Source of the DNA: Massilia antarctica
Lineage (GTDB): Bacteria > Pseudomonadota > Gammaproteobacteria > Burkholderiales > Burkholderiaceae_D
DNA length: 64,000 nt
Assembly (NCBI RefSeq): GCF_015689335.1
Contig: NZ_CP065053.1
Location: 7,316,001-7,380,000, forward strand
Direction of reading: 5' to 3'
Part shown: positions 42,504-51,668 of the stretch, piece after piece
Position numbering within the stretch: position 1 is the stretch's first letter
How the letters are laid out: the number at the start of each line of letters is the position of its first letter
Notes under the pieces: model-generated
Databases searched by the model: none
The model's input: only the letters and a program-made list of their open reading frames with translations
What the model was told of the DNA's origin: nothing
Translations under genes and position numbers: made by a program

Positions 42504-45125
42504 TTACATTTTGTAGCGCAGGGACAGGCCCACCACCCTGTCGTAGCGGCGGATGTCGCGCGGGTTGCTGGCGACGCCATGGTAATCGTGGTACTTGCGG
42601 TCAAGCAGGTTCTCCACATCCATGGTGACGCTCATCGCGTCGCTGATCTTGTAGGAGATCGAGGCATCGGTGGTCTTGATCGGGTCGACGATCAGATCGA
42701 AACCCAGGCCGCGGTAGTTGAAGGTATCGACATACTTGTCGCGCCAGTTGTAGGCCAGGCGGCCGGACCAGCCATCGCGCTCGTACAGGCCGACGATGTT
42801 GTACGACAGCTTGGACATGCCGACGAAGGGTTTGAGCACGCCGCCGGTATCGGTCAGCTCGCCCTTCATGTAGGTGACGTTCGCTTGCAGGCCGAAGCCG
42901 CCCAGCCAGCCCGGCAGCTTGTCGTAGAACTGCTGGTAAGACAGTTCCGCGCCCTGCAGCTTGCCCTTGGACATATTGCGCGGACGATTCACGTCGTACA
43001 CGATGCCGTTATACGTTTCCTTGGTCGAACTGGTCAGGATGTAATTCTTGAAGTCGTGACGGAACAAGGTGGCCGTGAGCGAGCCGGTCGGCGCGAAATA
43101 CCATTCCGCGGCGGCATCGAAGTTCTTGCCTTCGATCGGTTTCAGGTCGGGATTGCCGCCGGTGCCCACCGCTTGCACGGTGGTGCTCGGCACGTTGTAG
43201 GACACGCCGGGATTGAACTGGTCGAAATTGGCGCGCTGTACCGACTTGCCCGCCGTCAGGCGCGCCTGCACCTCGGGCAGGATCATGGCCTTGAGCGTGG
43301 CGTTGGGCAGCACATCGGTCGACGTTGGCGAACTCGATACCGGCAAGATCACGCCGTTGGCCTGCGAATAACCGTTCAGTACGCCACTGGTCCGCACCAC
43401 GCGCACCCCGACGGTCCCGTCCACCGGAATGGCGCCGGCGCGGAAACCGTACTTGGCCTTGGTGTAGATGGCGTAGGTGGTTTCCTGGTTATTGAACCCG
43501 GACAGCTTGTCGTCCCCGGTCCTGGTGCCGTTGCCGTTGACGTTGAACAGGGTGCGCAAGGAAGCGATGTTGTCGTGCATGTAGGAAGCGCACGGCGTGA
43601 CCCATGAGGCCATGCCATAGTCGCCCGCCATCGGCATCGAATTGCAGGCGAGGCCAGGCACCGAGGCGAGGGGAATGCTGCCCGGCGCCGGCTGGAAGCC
43701 GTTCAGCTCGTGCACATAGGCCGCGGTGCGTTTGGCGACCCGCACGCCGCTCGATACTTCCTTGATGACGCCATCGTTGTCCGGACTCCAGGTCGTGTCG
43801 GCGCGCCAGTCGGTCGAACGGCCCTCGGCATGGTTGTGGTTATCGAAGAAGGTGGCGACCCGATAATTGTTCGGGTTGGTCATGTCGTAACCGGGATAGG
43901 AAAATTGCGCTCCGCCATTGACGTAGGTATTGCCCGTGATCGTAGGCGGCGCCGCTATCAGGTCGACGATCGGGAATTCCTGGCGCACTTTGCTCAAGGT
44001 GCGCGCCAGCTCGGTGGTCACGCGCCAGCCCGGCGCCGCGTTCCAGCGCGCGCCGATGGCGCCCTGGCTGCCCAGCGAGTAATCGTGCGGCGCCTGGGTC
44101 GAGCCCAGCGCGAAGGGGTTGGCGTTGGTCGACGTGGCCGTCTGGACCTGGTTGGTGCCGGGAATGAGGGTATAGCTGGAATTCTTGTTCAGGCCGAGCG
44201 AGCCGACATAGAACTGGCGTTCCGCATCGTGATGGATTTCGGTCGAGATGCCTTCGGCAAAGAATTCGAGGTCGGCGTTCGGGCGCCACTGCAGGGCAAG
44301 GTTGGCGGCCACGCGCTTGCGCTGGCCCTGGTACAGCACATGACCGAGTTCGTCGGGCGCCGAGATGCCGGCGCCGAGATCGGCGGCACGGTCTTTCGGC
44401 GGCGAATTCCAGGTGACCTCGTCGTGATAATTCCCATCCTGGTACGACAGGCCGAGCAGCGCGCCGATCTCGCCGTAGCCGGTTTTCCAGCGGTTCGAGA
44501 TCATGCCCGACAGATTGGGATCGTTGGTCTTGGACTTGTCGCGGTTTTCCACCCTGCCCGTGACGCTGGCCGTGAAGCCCTTGGCATCGAACGGACGCGC
44601 GGTGCGCACATCGATCACGCCGGCGGTGCCGCCCTCGACCATGTCGGCGCCTTGAGTTTTATATACATCCACGCGCTGCAGCATGGCGGCCGGAATATCG
44701 GCCAGGTACAGGCTGCGTCCTTCCTTACCGGCGGTGAACATTTCGCGTCCGTTGAGCAGGGTGACCAGGCCGGGCAAGCCGCGGATGACGACTTCGCGCG
44801 CTTCGCCATTCTCGCGGCGGATTTGCACACCGGTGATACGTCCGAGCATCTCGGCGACATTCTTGTCCGGGAACTTGCCGGCTTCCTCGGCGACGATGGA
44901 GTCGAGCACTTCATCGGCATTGCGCTTGATGGTCTGCGCGCTCTGGGCTGCTTTGCGCACCCCGGACACGGTGACCACACTGGTGCTGTCGGCCGCGACC
45001 GCATCCTGGGCCCACACCGAGGCGCTACTCAGGATGCCGGCGCCGGCCAGGGCCGCCACCGTCAATTTCAAGGTCAAGGGGGTGCGGGAAATGGCCGTGA
45101 CGGGGCCTTGTGCGTGCGATGTCAT
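42504..45125 (-). CDS. TonB-dependent receptor for arabino-oligosaccharides (873 aa)
   Basis: Outer-membrane active importer. The leader ends near SASVWAQ and is followed by a likely TonB box (SVVTVSG). The plug domain contains FPDKNVAEMLGRITGVQIRR, VVIRGLPGLVTLLNGREMF and GGTAGVIDVRTARPFD. The 22-strand barrel ends in the typical aromatic-flanked tail (YDRVVGLSLRYKM). The plug style is that of carbohydrate receptors in Caulobacter and Xanthomonas. It heads the operon with symporter, GH43, mutarotase and lactonase, and carries the third operator/promoter unit upstream, so arabinan fragments are the inferred ligand. Confidence 0.92.
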   Translation of the reverse strand: MTSHAQGPVTAISRTPLTLKLTVAALAGAGILSSASVWAQDAVAADSTSVVTVSGVRKAAQSAQTIKRNADEVLDSIVAEEAGKFPDKNVAEMLGRITGVQIRRENGEAREVVIRGLPGLVTLLNGREMFTAGKEGRSLYLADIPAAMLQRVDVYKTQGADMVEGGTAGVIDVRTARPFDAKGFTASVTGRVENRDKSKTNDPNLSGMISNRWKTGYGEIGALLGLSYQDGNYHDEVTWNSPPKDRAADLGAGISAPDELGHVLYQGQRKRVAANLALQWRPNADLEFFAEGISTEIHHDAERQFYVGSLGLNKNSSYTLIPGTNQVQTATSTNANPFALGSTQAPHDYSLGSQGAIGARWNAAPGWRVTTELARTLSKVRQEFPIVDLIAAPPTITGNTYVNGGAQFSYPGYDMTNPNNYRVATFFDNHNHAEGRSTDWRADTTWSPDNDGVIKEVSSGVRVAKRTAAYVHELNGFQPAPGSIPLASVPGLACNSMPMAGDYGMASWVTPCASYMHDNIASLRTLFNVNGNGTRTGDDKLSGFNNQETTYAIYTKAKYGFRAGAIPVDGTVGVRVVRTSGVLNGYSQANGVILPVSSSPTSTDVLPNATLKAMILPEVQARLTAGKSVQRANFDQFNPGVSYNVPSTTVQAVGTGGNPDLKPIEGKNFDAAAEWYFAPTGSLTATLFRHDFKNYILTSSTKETYNGIVYDVNRPRNMSKGKLQGAELSYQQFYDKLPGWLGGFGLQANVTYMKGELTDTGGVLKPFVGMSKLSYNIVGLYERDGWSGRLAYNWRDKYVDTFNYRGLGFDLIVDPIKTTDASISYKISDAMSVTMDVENLLDRKYHDYHGVASNPRDIRRYDRVVGLSLRYKM

Positions 45126-45182
45126 ACGTCTCCTTGGCGTTCTAGTTATATGATTCCTGGGTATTTTGAGCCCTTGAACCTG

Positions 45183-45249
45183 ATACTAAGGAAAGCCAAA
45201 GAATCAATCCAATCATATTTTTCCGGTTTTCGATACCGTTTTCGATATG
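45183..45249 (-). promoter_or_regulatory. LysR-type operator and promoter for the TonB receptor operon
   Basis: Minus strand: CATATCGAAAACGGTATC dyad (plus 45232-45249), 19 bp, -35 TTGGAT (45207-45212), 18 bp, -10 TAGTAT (45183-45188). Spacing is identical to the ytfQ and dehydratase sites. The operator lies inside the 3' end of the upstream glycosyltransferase gene. Confidence 0.72.
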
Positions 45250-46499
45250 GCATCGATCACGCCATCCAGGCTTCCCCCGGCCGCCAGGCGTGCTTTCACC
45301 GCCGCGCAACCGATGTGGATCTCCGGCGATTGCAACAGGCGCTCCAGGATGTCGCCGAGCGCGCTGGCGCTGGCGCTGGCGCTGGTCGCCTTGAGCGTGA
45401 GGCCGGCGTGCAGTGCCGTGACCCGGAAGGCATTGTCGAACTGGTCGTAGGCCATCGGCACGATTAGTTGCGGCGTGCCGGCGCGCATGGCTTCGGCCAT
45501 GGTGCCGACGCCGCCGTGATGCACCAGCGCCGCCGCGCCCGGCAACAATGCCGCCAGCGGACAGTAATCCTGCCAGAACGCCGTGGGCGGCAGGCTGGCC
45601 GGCACCTGCGCCCGGTGCGGCGTGAGGAACACGATGCGCCGGCCAAGGCGTTGCGCCGCTGCCAGTGCGCTGGCGAAAAACGCGGCTGCCTGCAAGTTGC
45701 CGGTGCCGTGGGTGACGATCAGCGGAGCGCTGCCGGCGCGCATGAATTGCGCCAATGCCGGCGCGATGGCGGCGTCCGGGTGCGGATCGTACAGGGGAAA
45801 GTCGCCGCACACCAGGGGCGACGGCCAGTCCGGCTGGCGCGCGGCTAACCATTCGGGGAACAGGGTGACCGACAAATCGGGCGCGCTGTACATTTCGTCC
45901 ATGTAGCTCGACACCGGCGCGCGTCCCTGCAGGCGGCGCGCCGCGTTCAGCTCGGGCACCACCACCGGATTGATCGCCGACACCTCGACCCCGCGCCACA
46001 TCCAGCGCCGCAGCGCCAGCGGCATCCAGCGCGGCACCGGAAACGGGCCCAGTACAGGCAAGTCGTGCACCGTGCGCAGGTTGGACGGCGCCAGGAAGCC
46101 GGCCACGATGCGAATGCCGGGCCGCTCCGCGCGGCACAGGTCGGCATGTGCGACAGCCAGCGGATGAACCAGCAAGGTGCACGGCTGGTCCGGCGGCAGG
46201 GCCGCGACAAACGCGTGCATTGCCTCCATGCCGGCCCGCATGGCGCGCCACACCACGCCGAAGCCGCGCCGCGGATGCCAGAGGTCGGGATCGTTCAAGA
46301 CCGCCGGATCGGCCGGCATGGGATGAAACGCCAGGCCGGAATGACGCACCAGCTCCTCGTGCATGTCCGGCGCGAGGACCGTGACCGCATGGCCGCGCGC
46401 GCGCAGCCCGAGCGCGAGCCGCAGGAACGGAAACAGGTCGCCGGCGGAGCCGGTGGTGACGACGACAATATGCGGCAAAACGGACGAATCATCGGACAT
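45213..46499 (-). CDS. GT1-type (MGT/UGT-like) glycosyltransferase, 428 aa
   Basis: GT-B fold enzyme of the macrolide/sterol glycosyltransferase kind. The N-terminal VVVTTGSAGDLFPFLRLALGLRARGHAVTVLAP matches the acceptor-domain opening, and the donor-binding signature is LPGAAALVHHGGVGTMAEAMRAGTPQLIVPMAYDQFDNA. The acceptor is unknown (lipid, glycoside or rhamnolipid-like). A 24-bp run of four GCGCTG units at 45361-45384 encodes part of an Ala/Ser stretch and may be slippage-prone. The 3' end contains the receptor operator. It is divergent from the DUF885 gene and not obviously part of arabinose use. Confidence 0.85.
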   Translation of the reverse strand: MSDDSSVLPHIVVVTTGSAGDLFPFLRLALGLRARGHAVTVLAPDMHEELVRHSGLAFHPMPADPAVLNDPDLWHPRRGFGVVWRAMRAGMEAMHAFVAALPPDQPCTLLVHPLAVAHADLCRAERPGIRIVAGFLAPSNLRTVHDLPVLGPFPVPRWMPLALRRWMWRGVEVSAINPVVVPELNAARRLQGRAPVSSYMDEMYSAPDLSVTLFPEWLAARQPDWPSPLVCGDFPLYDPHPDAAIAPALAQFMRAGSAPLIVTHGTGNLQAAAFFASALAAAQRLGRRIVFLTPHRAQVPASLPPTAFWQDYCPLAALLPGAAALVHHGGVGTMAEAMRAGTPQLIVPMAYDQFDNAFRVTALHAGLTLKATSASASASALGDILERLLQSPEIHIGCAAVKARLAAGGSLDGVIDAISKTVSKTGKI

Positions 46500-46626
46500 G
46501 GCGTTTCCATATAGGGGTAGTGCGACGCAAAGCGCCGCTCATCATACAGCGTCGCCGCGCTGCCCAGCCGGCGCCATTTGCGCTATCCTGCCGGGGTTCC
46601 CCTCACTTCACGACCAAGGAAGCTCC

Positions 46627-48456
46627 ATGCGTTTGCGCCTATCCCGCCCGCTGCTCGGCACCACGGCATTGCTGGCCGTATTAACCTTGCCTGTTTGCGG
46701 CGCCAGCGCCGCGCCGGCCGCCAGCCAGAGCACCGCCAGCGCCACCTCCGCCGCAGCCAGTCAGCTGCATACACTGGCCGACGCCTTTTATCGGGCACGC
46801 GCGCACTTCGACCCGCTGCTCATTACCGCCAACGGCGACAGCCGCTACGACAGCGAGCTGGGAATGAGTATGTCGCCAAAAAGCCGCGCGCGTCAGTTTG
46901 CGCTGTACCGCCGCATGCAGGGCCAGTTAAAAGCCATTCCACGCGCCCGTTTGAGCGACGCGGAACAGCTTAATTACGACCTGCTGGCATTCGAGCTCGA
47001 TAGCGGCCTGGGGCTGGAAAAATTCCCCGAGCACCTGCTCCCGCTGAACCACTTCGAGAACGTTCCCGGCACCCTGGCCAATTACGCCAGCGGCACCGGT
47101 TCGCAGCCCTTGCATACCGTGGCCCAATACCAGGCTTACCTGAGCCGTCTGAATCAGTTGCCGGCCTGGCTCGACCAGGCCATCGCCAATATGCGCGAAG
47201 GCGTCAAACGCGGCATCGTGCAACCGAAGGCGATTACGGTGGCGATGCTGCCCCAGTTCCAGCAACTGCGCAGCGCCACGCCGGAAGCGAATATTTTTTA
47301 TACGCCGATCAAGAATCTGCCCGCCGCGTTTTCGCAAGCGGACAAGGAGCGCCTGACGGCCGCCTACCGCAAAACGGTCGCCATTCGCCTGTCGCCGGCC
47401 CTGGACCGGCTGGCGCTCTACCTGGAAAAGGAATACCTGCCCGCCAGCCGTAATACCGATGGCTGGAGCGCCTTGCCGAATGGCGCGGCCTGGTACCAGG
47501 CCCAGATCAAGGACCGCACCACGGTGTCGATGAATCCCGAAGAGATTCACCAATTGGGATTGAAGGAAGTGGCGCGCATCGAGCAGCAATGGGCGCTGCT
47601 CGGTCCCAAGCTCGGTTACAGCGGCCCGCCCGCGGAGCTGCCGCAATGGGTGGAAGCGCAGGACAAATTCAAGCCGTTCAAGACCGAGGCGGAAGTGCTC
47701 GACGCGTATCGCCAGATCGACAGCAAGGTCAGGACCAAACTGCCTGCGCTGTTTTCGCTGCTGCCGAAAGCGCCGCTCGAATTGCAGCTGGAGCCCGAAC
47801 TGACCCGCGCCACGGCGTCCGACCATTACACCCCGGCGGCGGCCGACGGCTCGCATCCGGGTGTGTTCTGGGCGGTCGTGAACGACCCCAAACAATACAG
47901 CCGCACCGGCATGGTGACCTTGTACCTGCACGAAGGCCAGCCCGGTCACCATTTCCACGCGGGGCTGCTGAAGGAACTCGACGTACCGGATTTCCGCAAG
48001 TTCAATACCGAGAATCCGAATATCGGTGCATTTACCGAAGGCTGGGCTTTGTATTCGGAAACCCTGGGCCACGAATTCGGCCTGTACGACGATCCGGAAG
48101 CGTACTTCGGTCACCTGAACGATGAATTGCTGCGCGCCGTCAGGCTGGTGGTCGATACCGGCATGCATGCCAAAGGCTGGACCCGCGAGCAAGCCATTGC
48201 GTATGCCAGCAAGACGCTTGGCTACAGCGAGGCGCGCGCCAAAAACCAGATCGAGCGTTACATGGTGTGGCCGGCGCAGGCCTTGAGCTACAAAATCGGC
48301 GCGCTGAAAATCCTGGAATTGCGCGAGCGCGCACGCAAGGCGATGGGCGACAAATTCAGCCTACCCAAATTTCACGAGGTGGTGATCGGCGACGGCACCT
48401 TGCCGCTGCCACTGCTTGAAGCGCGGGTGGATCGCTGGATTGCATCGGCAAAATAG
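46627..48456 (+). CDS. DUF885 exported metallopeptidase-like protein (609 aa)
   Basis: The signal peptide MRLRLSRPLLGTTALLAVLTLPVCGASA is followed by a Ser/Ala/Thr-rich stretch and a helical DUF885 domain. The motif LYLHEGQPGHHFHAGL (His435 region) has the HExxxxHH layout of zinc peptidases related to the M32/gluzincin set, with a downstream Glu in NIGAFTEGWALYSETLG. Peptidase activity is likely but unproven for most of the family. ATG 46627 follows an AAGGA site and was preferred to upstream in-frame starts (the frame opens at 46363). It is monocistronic and divergent from the glycosyltransferase gene. Confidence 0.87.
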   Translation: MRLRLSRPLLGTTALLAVLTLPVCGASAAPAASQSTASATSAAASQLHTLADAFYRARAHFDPLLITANGDSRYDSELGMSMSPKSRARQFALYRRMQGQLKAIPRARLSDAEQLNYDLLAFELDSGLGLEKFPEHLLPLNHFENVPGTLANYASGTGSQPLHTVAQYQAYLSRLNQLPAWLDQAIANMREGVKRGIVQPKAITVAMLPQFQQLRSATPEANIFYTPIKNLPAAFSQADKERLTAAYRKTVAIRLSPALDRLALYLEKEYLPASRNTDGWSALPNGAAWYQAQIKDRTTVSMNPEEIHQLGLKEVARIEQQWALLGPKLGYSGPPAELPQWVEAQDKFKPFKTEAEVLDAYRQIDSKVRTKLPALFSLLPKAPLELQLEPELTRATASDHYTPAAADGSHPGVFWAVVNDPKQYSRTGMVTLYLHEGQPGHHFHAGLLKELDVPDFRKFNTENPNIGAFTEGWALYSETLGHEFGLYDDPEAYFGHLNDELLRAVRLVVDTGMHAKGWTREQAIAYASKTLGYSEARAKNQIERYMVWPAQALSYKIGALKILELRERARKAMGDKFSLPKFHEVVIGDGTLPLPLLEARVDRWIASAK

Positions 48457-48536
48457 CATCGCGCCGGACAGGGATGCCGCCGTGCCGCGGCATCCTCAAC
48501 CGGTCTGACCCGACCGTCGCAATGCCAGGCGCGCCT

Positions 48537-50729
48537 TCATGGCTTGCCGAAGAACAGATAAAACGTCTGGTTGCCTCGCTCGCCCACGCCAACCGCCACG
48601 GTGAATGGCCCCAGCGCCGTATTGACCGCGCCGAACACGGAGCCGGCAAACTGGGCGCGGTCCATCTGGTCGCCATTCAAGCGCCGCGACATCTTGCCCA
48701 GTTCGACCGAACCGCCCAGGTACACATTACGGGTCCCCAGCAAGGTCGTCTTGAGCGTGTACACGCCGCGCCCGAACAGATAATCGCCGCCGAGGAACTG
48801 GCGCGCCTGGTAACCGGACAGGTTCAAGAATCCGCCCAGAGAAAACAATTCCATCAGCGGTAAATCGTCGCCCCACAGATGGCCGGCGCGTCCGGCCACG
48901 CTGAACCGGTGCGGACCGCGGTTCCAGGCCATTTCGTGGCCCGCTTCGAGCCGCTTGTATTCGACCGTGGCGCCGACCGAGGTCGGAGCGATCCGGGCAT
49001 TCACGAAGCTGTAGTTACCGGTCGATGGAAACACCCAATCGTCCAAGCGGTCCTGCACGTATTCGAACTTGATCACACCGATCTGGCTTTTCTCGGTGCT
49101 CAGCTGCGCCACGCCGATGCTCGGGTCCGCTCGTTCGGTGCCGCGTTCCAGTCCCACCTTGAAGGTGCTGTCGTCATCCACGTGATTGACCAGGTCGATG
49201 CCGATCGAGGCTTGTTTGGCGCTGTACGTCGCCACCGCCTTGTCGTTGATGATCAGGTTATCCTTGTTCTGCGAAAAGCGCACCGAGGGCGCCACGTACC
49301 AGCGGCTGTCGCCACCGAACGGCTGGTACAGCTGCGAGGTGAAGGAATTGACCTGGCCCAGCGAGACGGTATTACGCCATTCCAGCCCGGAGCGCGTCAG
49401 CCATTTGCTGCGGTGCGCCAGCAGGATCGTAAAGTCGCTTTCGCCGGCCAGGTCGGTCGACAGGCGCACCCCGGCTTGCAGGTAATTCGGGCCCCATTCC
49501 TTTTCCACCGGTTCGATCACCAGGGTCCGCCCGTCCGGGCCATTTTCGAAACGGTGGGTGACGTTCTCGAAGTCGCCCGTCGAATACAGGCTGTTCATAT
49601 TCGCATGCAGTTCCGCCGTGCTGAATGCCTGGCCCGGTTTGATCGAGAATTTGCGGTTGATGAAACTCTCGCTGACATTTTTCAGCTGCCGGGTATCGAT
49701 GCGCACCGAATTGACCTTGACTGCGGCCGGATGACGCGCGGCGCGCGCCGCCAGGTGCGCCTTGAAGCCGGCTTCGGACAAAGCCAGCGGCGCCAGGCGA
49801 TCCGCCGCCACGCGCGCGGCCGCCGCGCCCATGTCGATGGTCTTGGCCGAATTTTCAAAGTCGGCCGCGCTGAAGTCGCCCAGCTGCGGCAGGATCAATA
49901 CGTCGCGCGGCGTCAATTCGCGCAGCGAGGCTTCGACATTCTGCTCGGTGAGGATATTGAGCATTTGCTGGCCCACGCCGAAGGCCGACACGATCTTGTC
50001 GCGCTTGAGCAAGGGCGTGCCGAGGTTGACGGCGATGACGATATCGGCACCCATCGCGCGCACCACGTCGACCGGCAGATTGCGCACCAGCCCGCCGTCG
50101 AGCAGCGCGCGGTTGTCGATTTCAACCGGGGCGAAGACACCGGGTACCGACATGCTGGCCCGCATCGCGCGCGCAATGCCGCCGCGTTCGAGCACGACCA
50201 TCTTGCCGGTTTCAATGTCGGTGGCGACGGCGCGGAAAGGAATATCGAGTTCATCGAAATGCGCGACGTCGCCCGTTTTCGATGCCAGGGTATTGAAAAA
50301 AAATTCGATCTGCTGGCCGTAATTCAAGCCGCGCGGCAGGCGCATTTCGGCGTCGGAAAAGCCGATTTCGCCGCTGACGATGTTTTTGCGCTCGGTCGCC
50401 TTGGCGTAAGTGGAGCGTTCTCCGCGCGGCGGACTGTCGGTGAGGACCTTGTCCCATTCGACGGCGGCGATGCGCTTTTCCAGCGCATCCGGCCGGTTGC
50501 CCATGGCGTAGGCGCCGGCCACGATCGAACCCATGCTGGTGCCGACTACGTAGTCGACCGGGATGCGCATGTCTTCCAATACCTTGAGCACGCCGATATG
50601 GGCCACGCCGCGAGCGCCGCCGCCGGAGAGCACCAGGCCGATTTTGGGGCGGCGTGGCATGTCGTCAGCGAGAACGGTGGCGTGGAAGACAGCGAGAAAG
50701 AGGAGGACGGAGGCGTGGAAGGCGCGCAT
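48537..50729 (-). CDS. Patatin-like phospholipase with POTRA and outer-membrane barrel (PlpD/type Vd-like), 730 aa
   Basis: The leader MRAFHASVLLFLAVFHATVLA precedes a patatin domain with SGGGARGVAHIGVLKVLEDM, nucleophile Ser65 (GTSMGS) and catalytic Asp in LLDGGLVRN near 212. A POTRA-like segment (about 330-405) and a 16-strand BamA/TpsB-type barrel (about 410-730) follow, ending FYLFFGKP with terminal aromatic residues. This matches type Vd autotransporters such as PlpD, in which the barrel exports the lipase. It is unrelated in architecture to the patatin at 33188. It is convergent with the DUF885 gene. Confidence 0.9.
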   Translation of the reverse strand: MRAFHASVLLFLAVFHATVLADDMPRRPKIGLVLSGGGARGVAHIGVLKVLEDMRIPVDYVVGTSMGSIVAGAYAMGNRPDALEKRIAAVEWDKVLTDSPPRGERSTYAKATERKNIVSGEIGFSDAEMRLPRGLNYGQQIEFFFNTLASKTGDVAHFDELDIPFRAVATDIETGKMVVLERGGIARAMRASMSVPGVFAPVEIDNRALLDGGLVRNLPVDVVRAMGADIVIAVNLGTPLLKRDKIVSAFGVGQQMLNILTEQNVEASLRELTPRDVLILPQLGDFSAADFENSAKTIDMGAAAARVAADRLAPLALSEAGFKAHLAARAARHPAAVKVNSVRIDTRQLKNVSESFINRKFSIKPGQAFSTAELHANMNSLYSTGDFENVTHRFENGPDGRTLVIEPVEKEWGPNYLQAGVRLSTDLAGESDFTILLAHRSKWLTRSGLEWRNTVSLGQVNSFTSQLYQPFGGDSRWYVAPSVRFSQNKDNLIINDKAVATYSAKQASIGIDLVNHVDDDSTFKVGLERGTERADPSIGVAQLSTEKSQIGVIKFEYVQDRLDDWVFPSTGNYSFVNARIAPTSVGATVEYKRLEAGHEMAWNRGPHRFSVAGRAGHLWGDDLPLMELFSLGGFLNLSGYQARQFLGGDYLFGRGVYTLKTTLLGTRNVYLGGSVELGKMSRRLNGDQMDRAQFAGSVFGAVNTALGPFTVAVGVGERGNQTFYLFFGKP

Positions 50730-50754
50730 GGATTACCAGATGGGTTGATGTCCG

Positions 50755-50843
50755 CGTCGTTCCCGCGCAGGCGGGAACCCAAGTTCGAGCGGTAGCTACA
50801 GGCGGTTCAACAAACTTGGGTTCCCGCCTGCGTGGGAACGACG
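50755..50843. repeat. REP-like inverted repeat upstream of the patatin gene
   Basis: CGTCGTTCCCGCGCAGGCGG (from 50755) faces its near-perfect complement ending near 50843. The paired arms, about 31 bp each, include the AACTTGGG extension. It lies between the YciI and patatin genes. Same family as 23046 and 25606. Confidence 0.9.
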
Positions 50844-50861
50844 GTTTCCAGGTTAGCGCTA

Positions 50862-51164
50862 TTATTCAGGTCGCAGCGGGGTAAAGGCATCCTTGCCGAC
50901 CACCGTGTTCCACTTCCGGATCTTATAACCGGTCACGATACCGTGGATCAGGTAGGGATCGGCCTTGGCGAACGCCTCGATCAGCGCCGTCGACTCGCTC
51001 TGAAAAATGAGAAACGACATATCGGCCGGATCGGAACAGGCGCCGGCGAGGATCAGGTCACCGCGTTCCTGCGCTTCCCACGCCAGTTTCAGGTGCTCAT
51101 TGCGGTACTGGCCGCGACGTTCGAGATAATCCGGGGCCAGGTCGTAACATAACAAATAGTGCAT
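50862..51164 (-). CDS. YciI-family protein (100 aa)
   Basis: Small alpha/beta protein of the YCII fold (MHYLLCYDLAPDYLERRGQY, HLKLAWEAQERGDLILAGACSDP, FAKADPYLIHGIVTGYKIRKWNTVVG), with the conserved His and Asp positions of the family. Some members act as dehydrochlorinases or accessory proteins, but most have no known role. It starts 21 bp after the DUF1854 gene on the same strand and may be read through from the cyanophycin-associated ABC transporter message. Confidence 0.88.
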   Translation of the reverse strand: MHYLLCYDLAPDYLERRGQYRNEHLKLAWEAQERGDLILAGACSDPADMSFLIFQSESTALIEAFAKADPYLIHGIVTGYKIRKWNTVVGKDAFTPLRPE

Positions 51165-51185
51165 GCAATCTCCATCAAAACGCCA

Positions 51186-51665
51186 TCATAAAAACCGGTC
51201 GAGAATCTTCCGGCTGTGCTTGTCGATGGTGAACATATCGCGGATCAAGAACTGGATGCCGTGGTTATCGGCCACCAGCAGCGATGCCTCGCCGATCCGG
51301 CGAATATCCTCTTCGCCCTTGAGCGTCAACGCGGTATCGCCCCGGTCGGTCTTGACTTCCCATGTGCATGGCGTGGCAAAACTGCTGACACTGACAATAT
51401 GGTGAATCACCGGCATGAATTCGCGCCCATCGAGTTCATCTTGCACCAATTCGCGGATTGCCGCTGGCAATGCCCCCAGATCGTCGATCCAGCCGACTTC
51501 CTTGCCGTTCGTCAGCACCATCGAAATACCCTGGTCCGGCGCCTGGATCGGAAACGCCCGCACCGGCGACACACCGACATGCACTTCACCGTCTTCCGCC
51601 GTCAAAATCAGTTTGCCGAAACTGTCGCGGCTTAATGTAAATACCGAGCTTGCTGCGCTTGCCAT
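51186..51665 (-). CDS. DUF1854 protein associated with cyanophycin metabolism (159 aa)
   Basis: Small soluble protein of a family I recognise from cyanophycin gene clusters. Conserved stretches include GEVHVGVSPVRAFPIQAPDQGISMV, KEVGWIDDLGALP and FMPVIHHIVSVSSFATPCTWEVKTDRGDT. No catalytic motif is evident. Its stop-to-start arrangement with the ABC transporter gene (3-bp gap) shows they are co-expressed, so it probably works with that transporter. The mechanism is unknown. Confidence 0.85.
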   Translation of the reverse strand: MASAASSVFTLSRDSFGKLILTAEDGEVHVGVSPVRAFPIQAPDQGISMVLTNGKEVGWIDDLGALPAAIRELVQDELDGREFMPVIHHIVSVSSFATPCTWEVKTDRGDTALTLKGEEDIRRIGEASLLVADNHGIQFLIRDMFTIDKHSRKILDRFL

Positions 51666-51668
51666 GTC

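Noticed and set aside
40146..43607. 1153-codon plus-strand open frame
   Set aside because: It is antisense to the GH43, symporter and receptor genes and is rich in His/Arg/Gln/Val, as expected from the complementary frame of high-GC coding DNA. No motif is visible.
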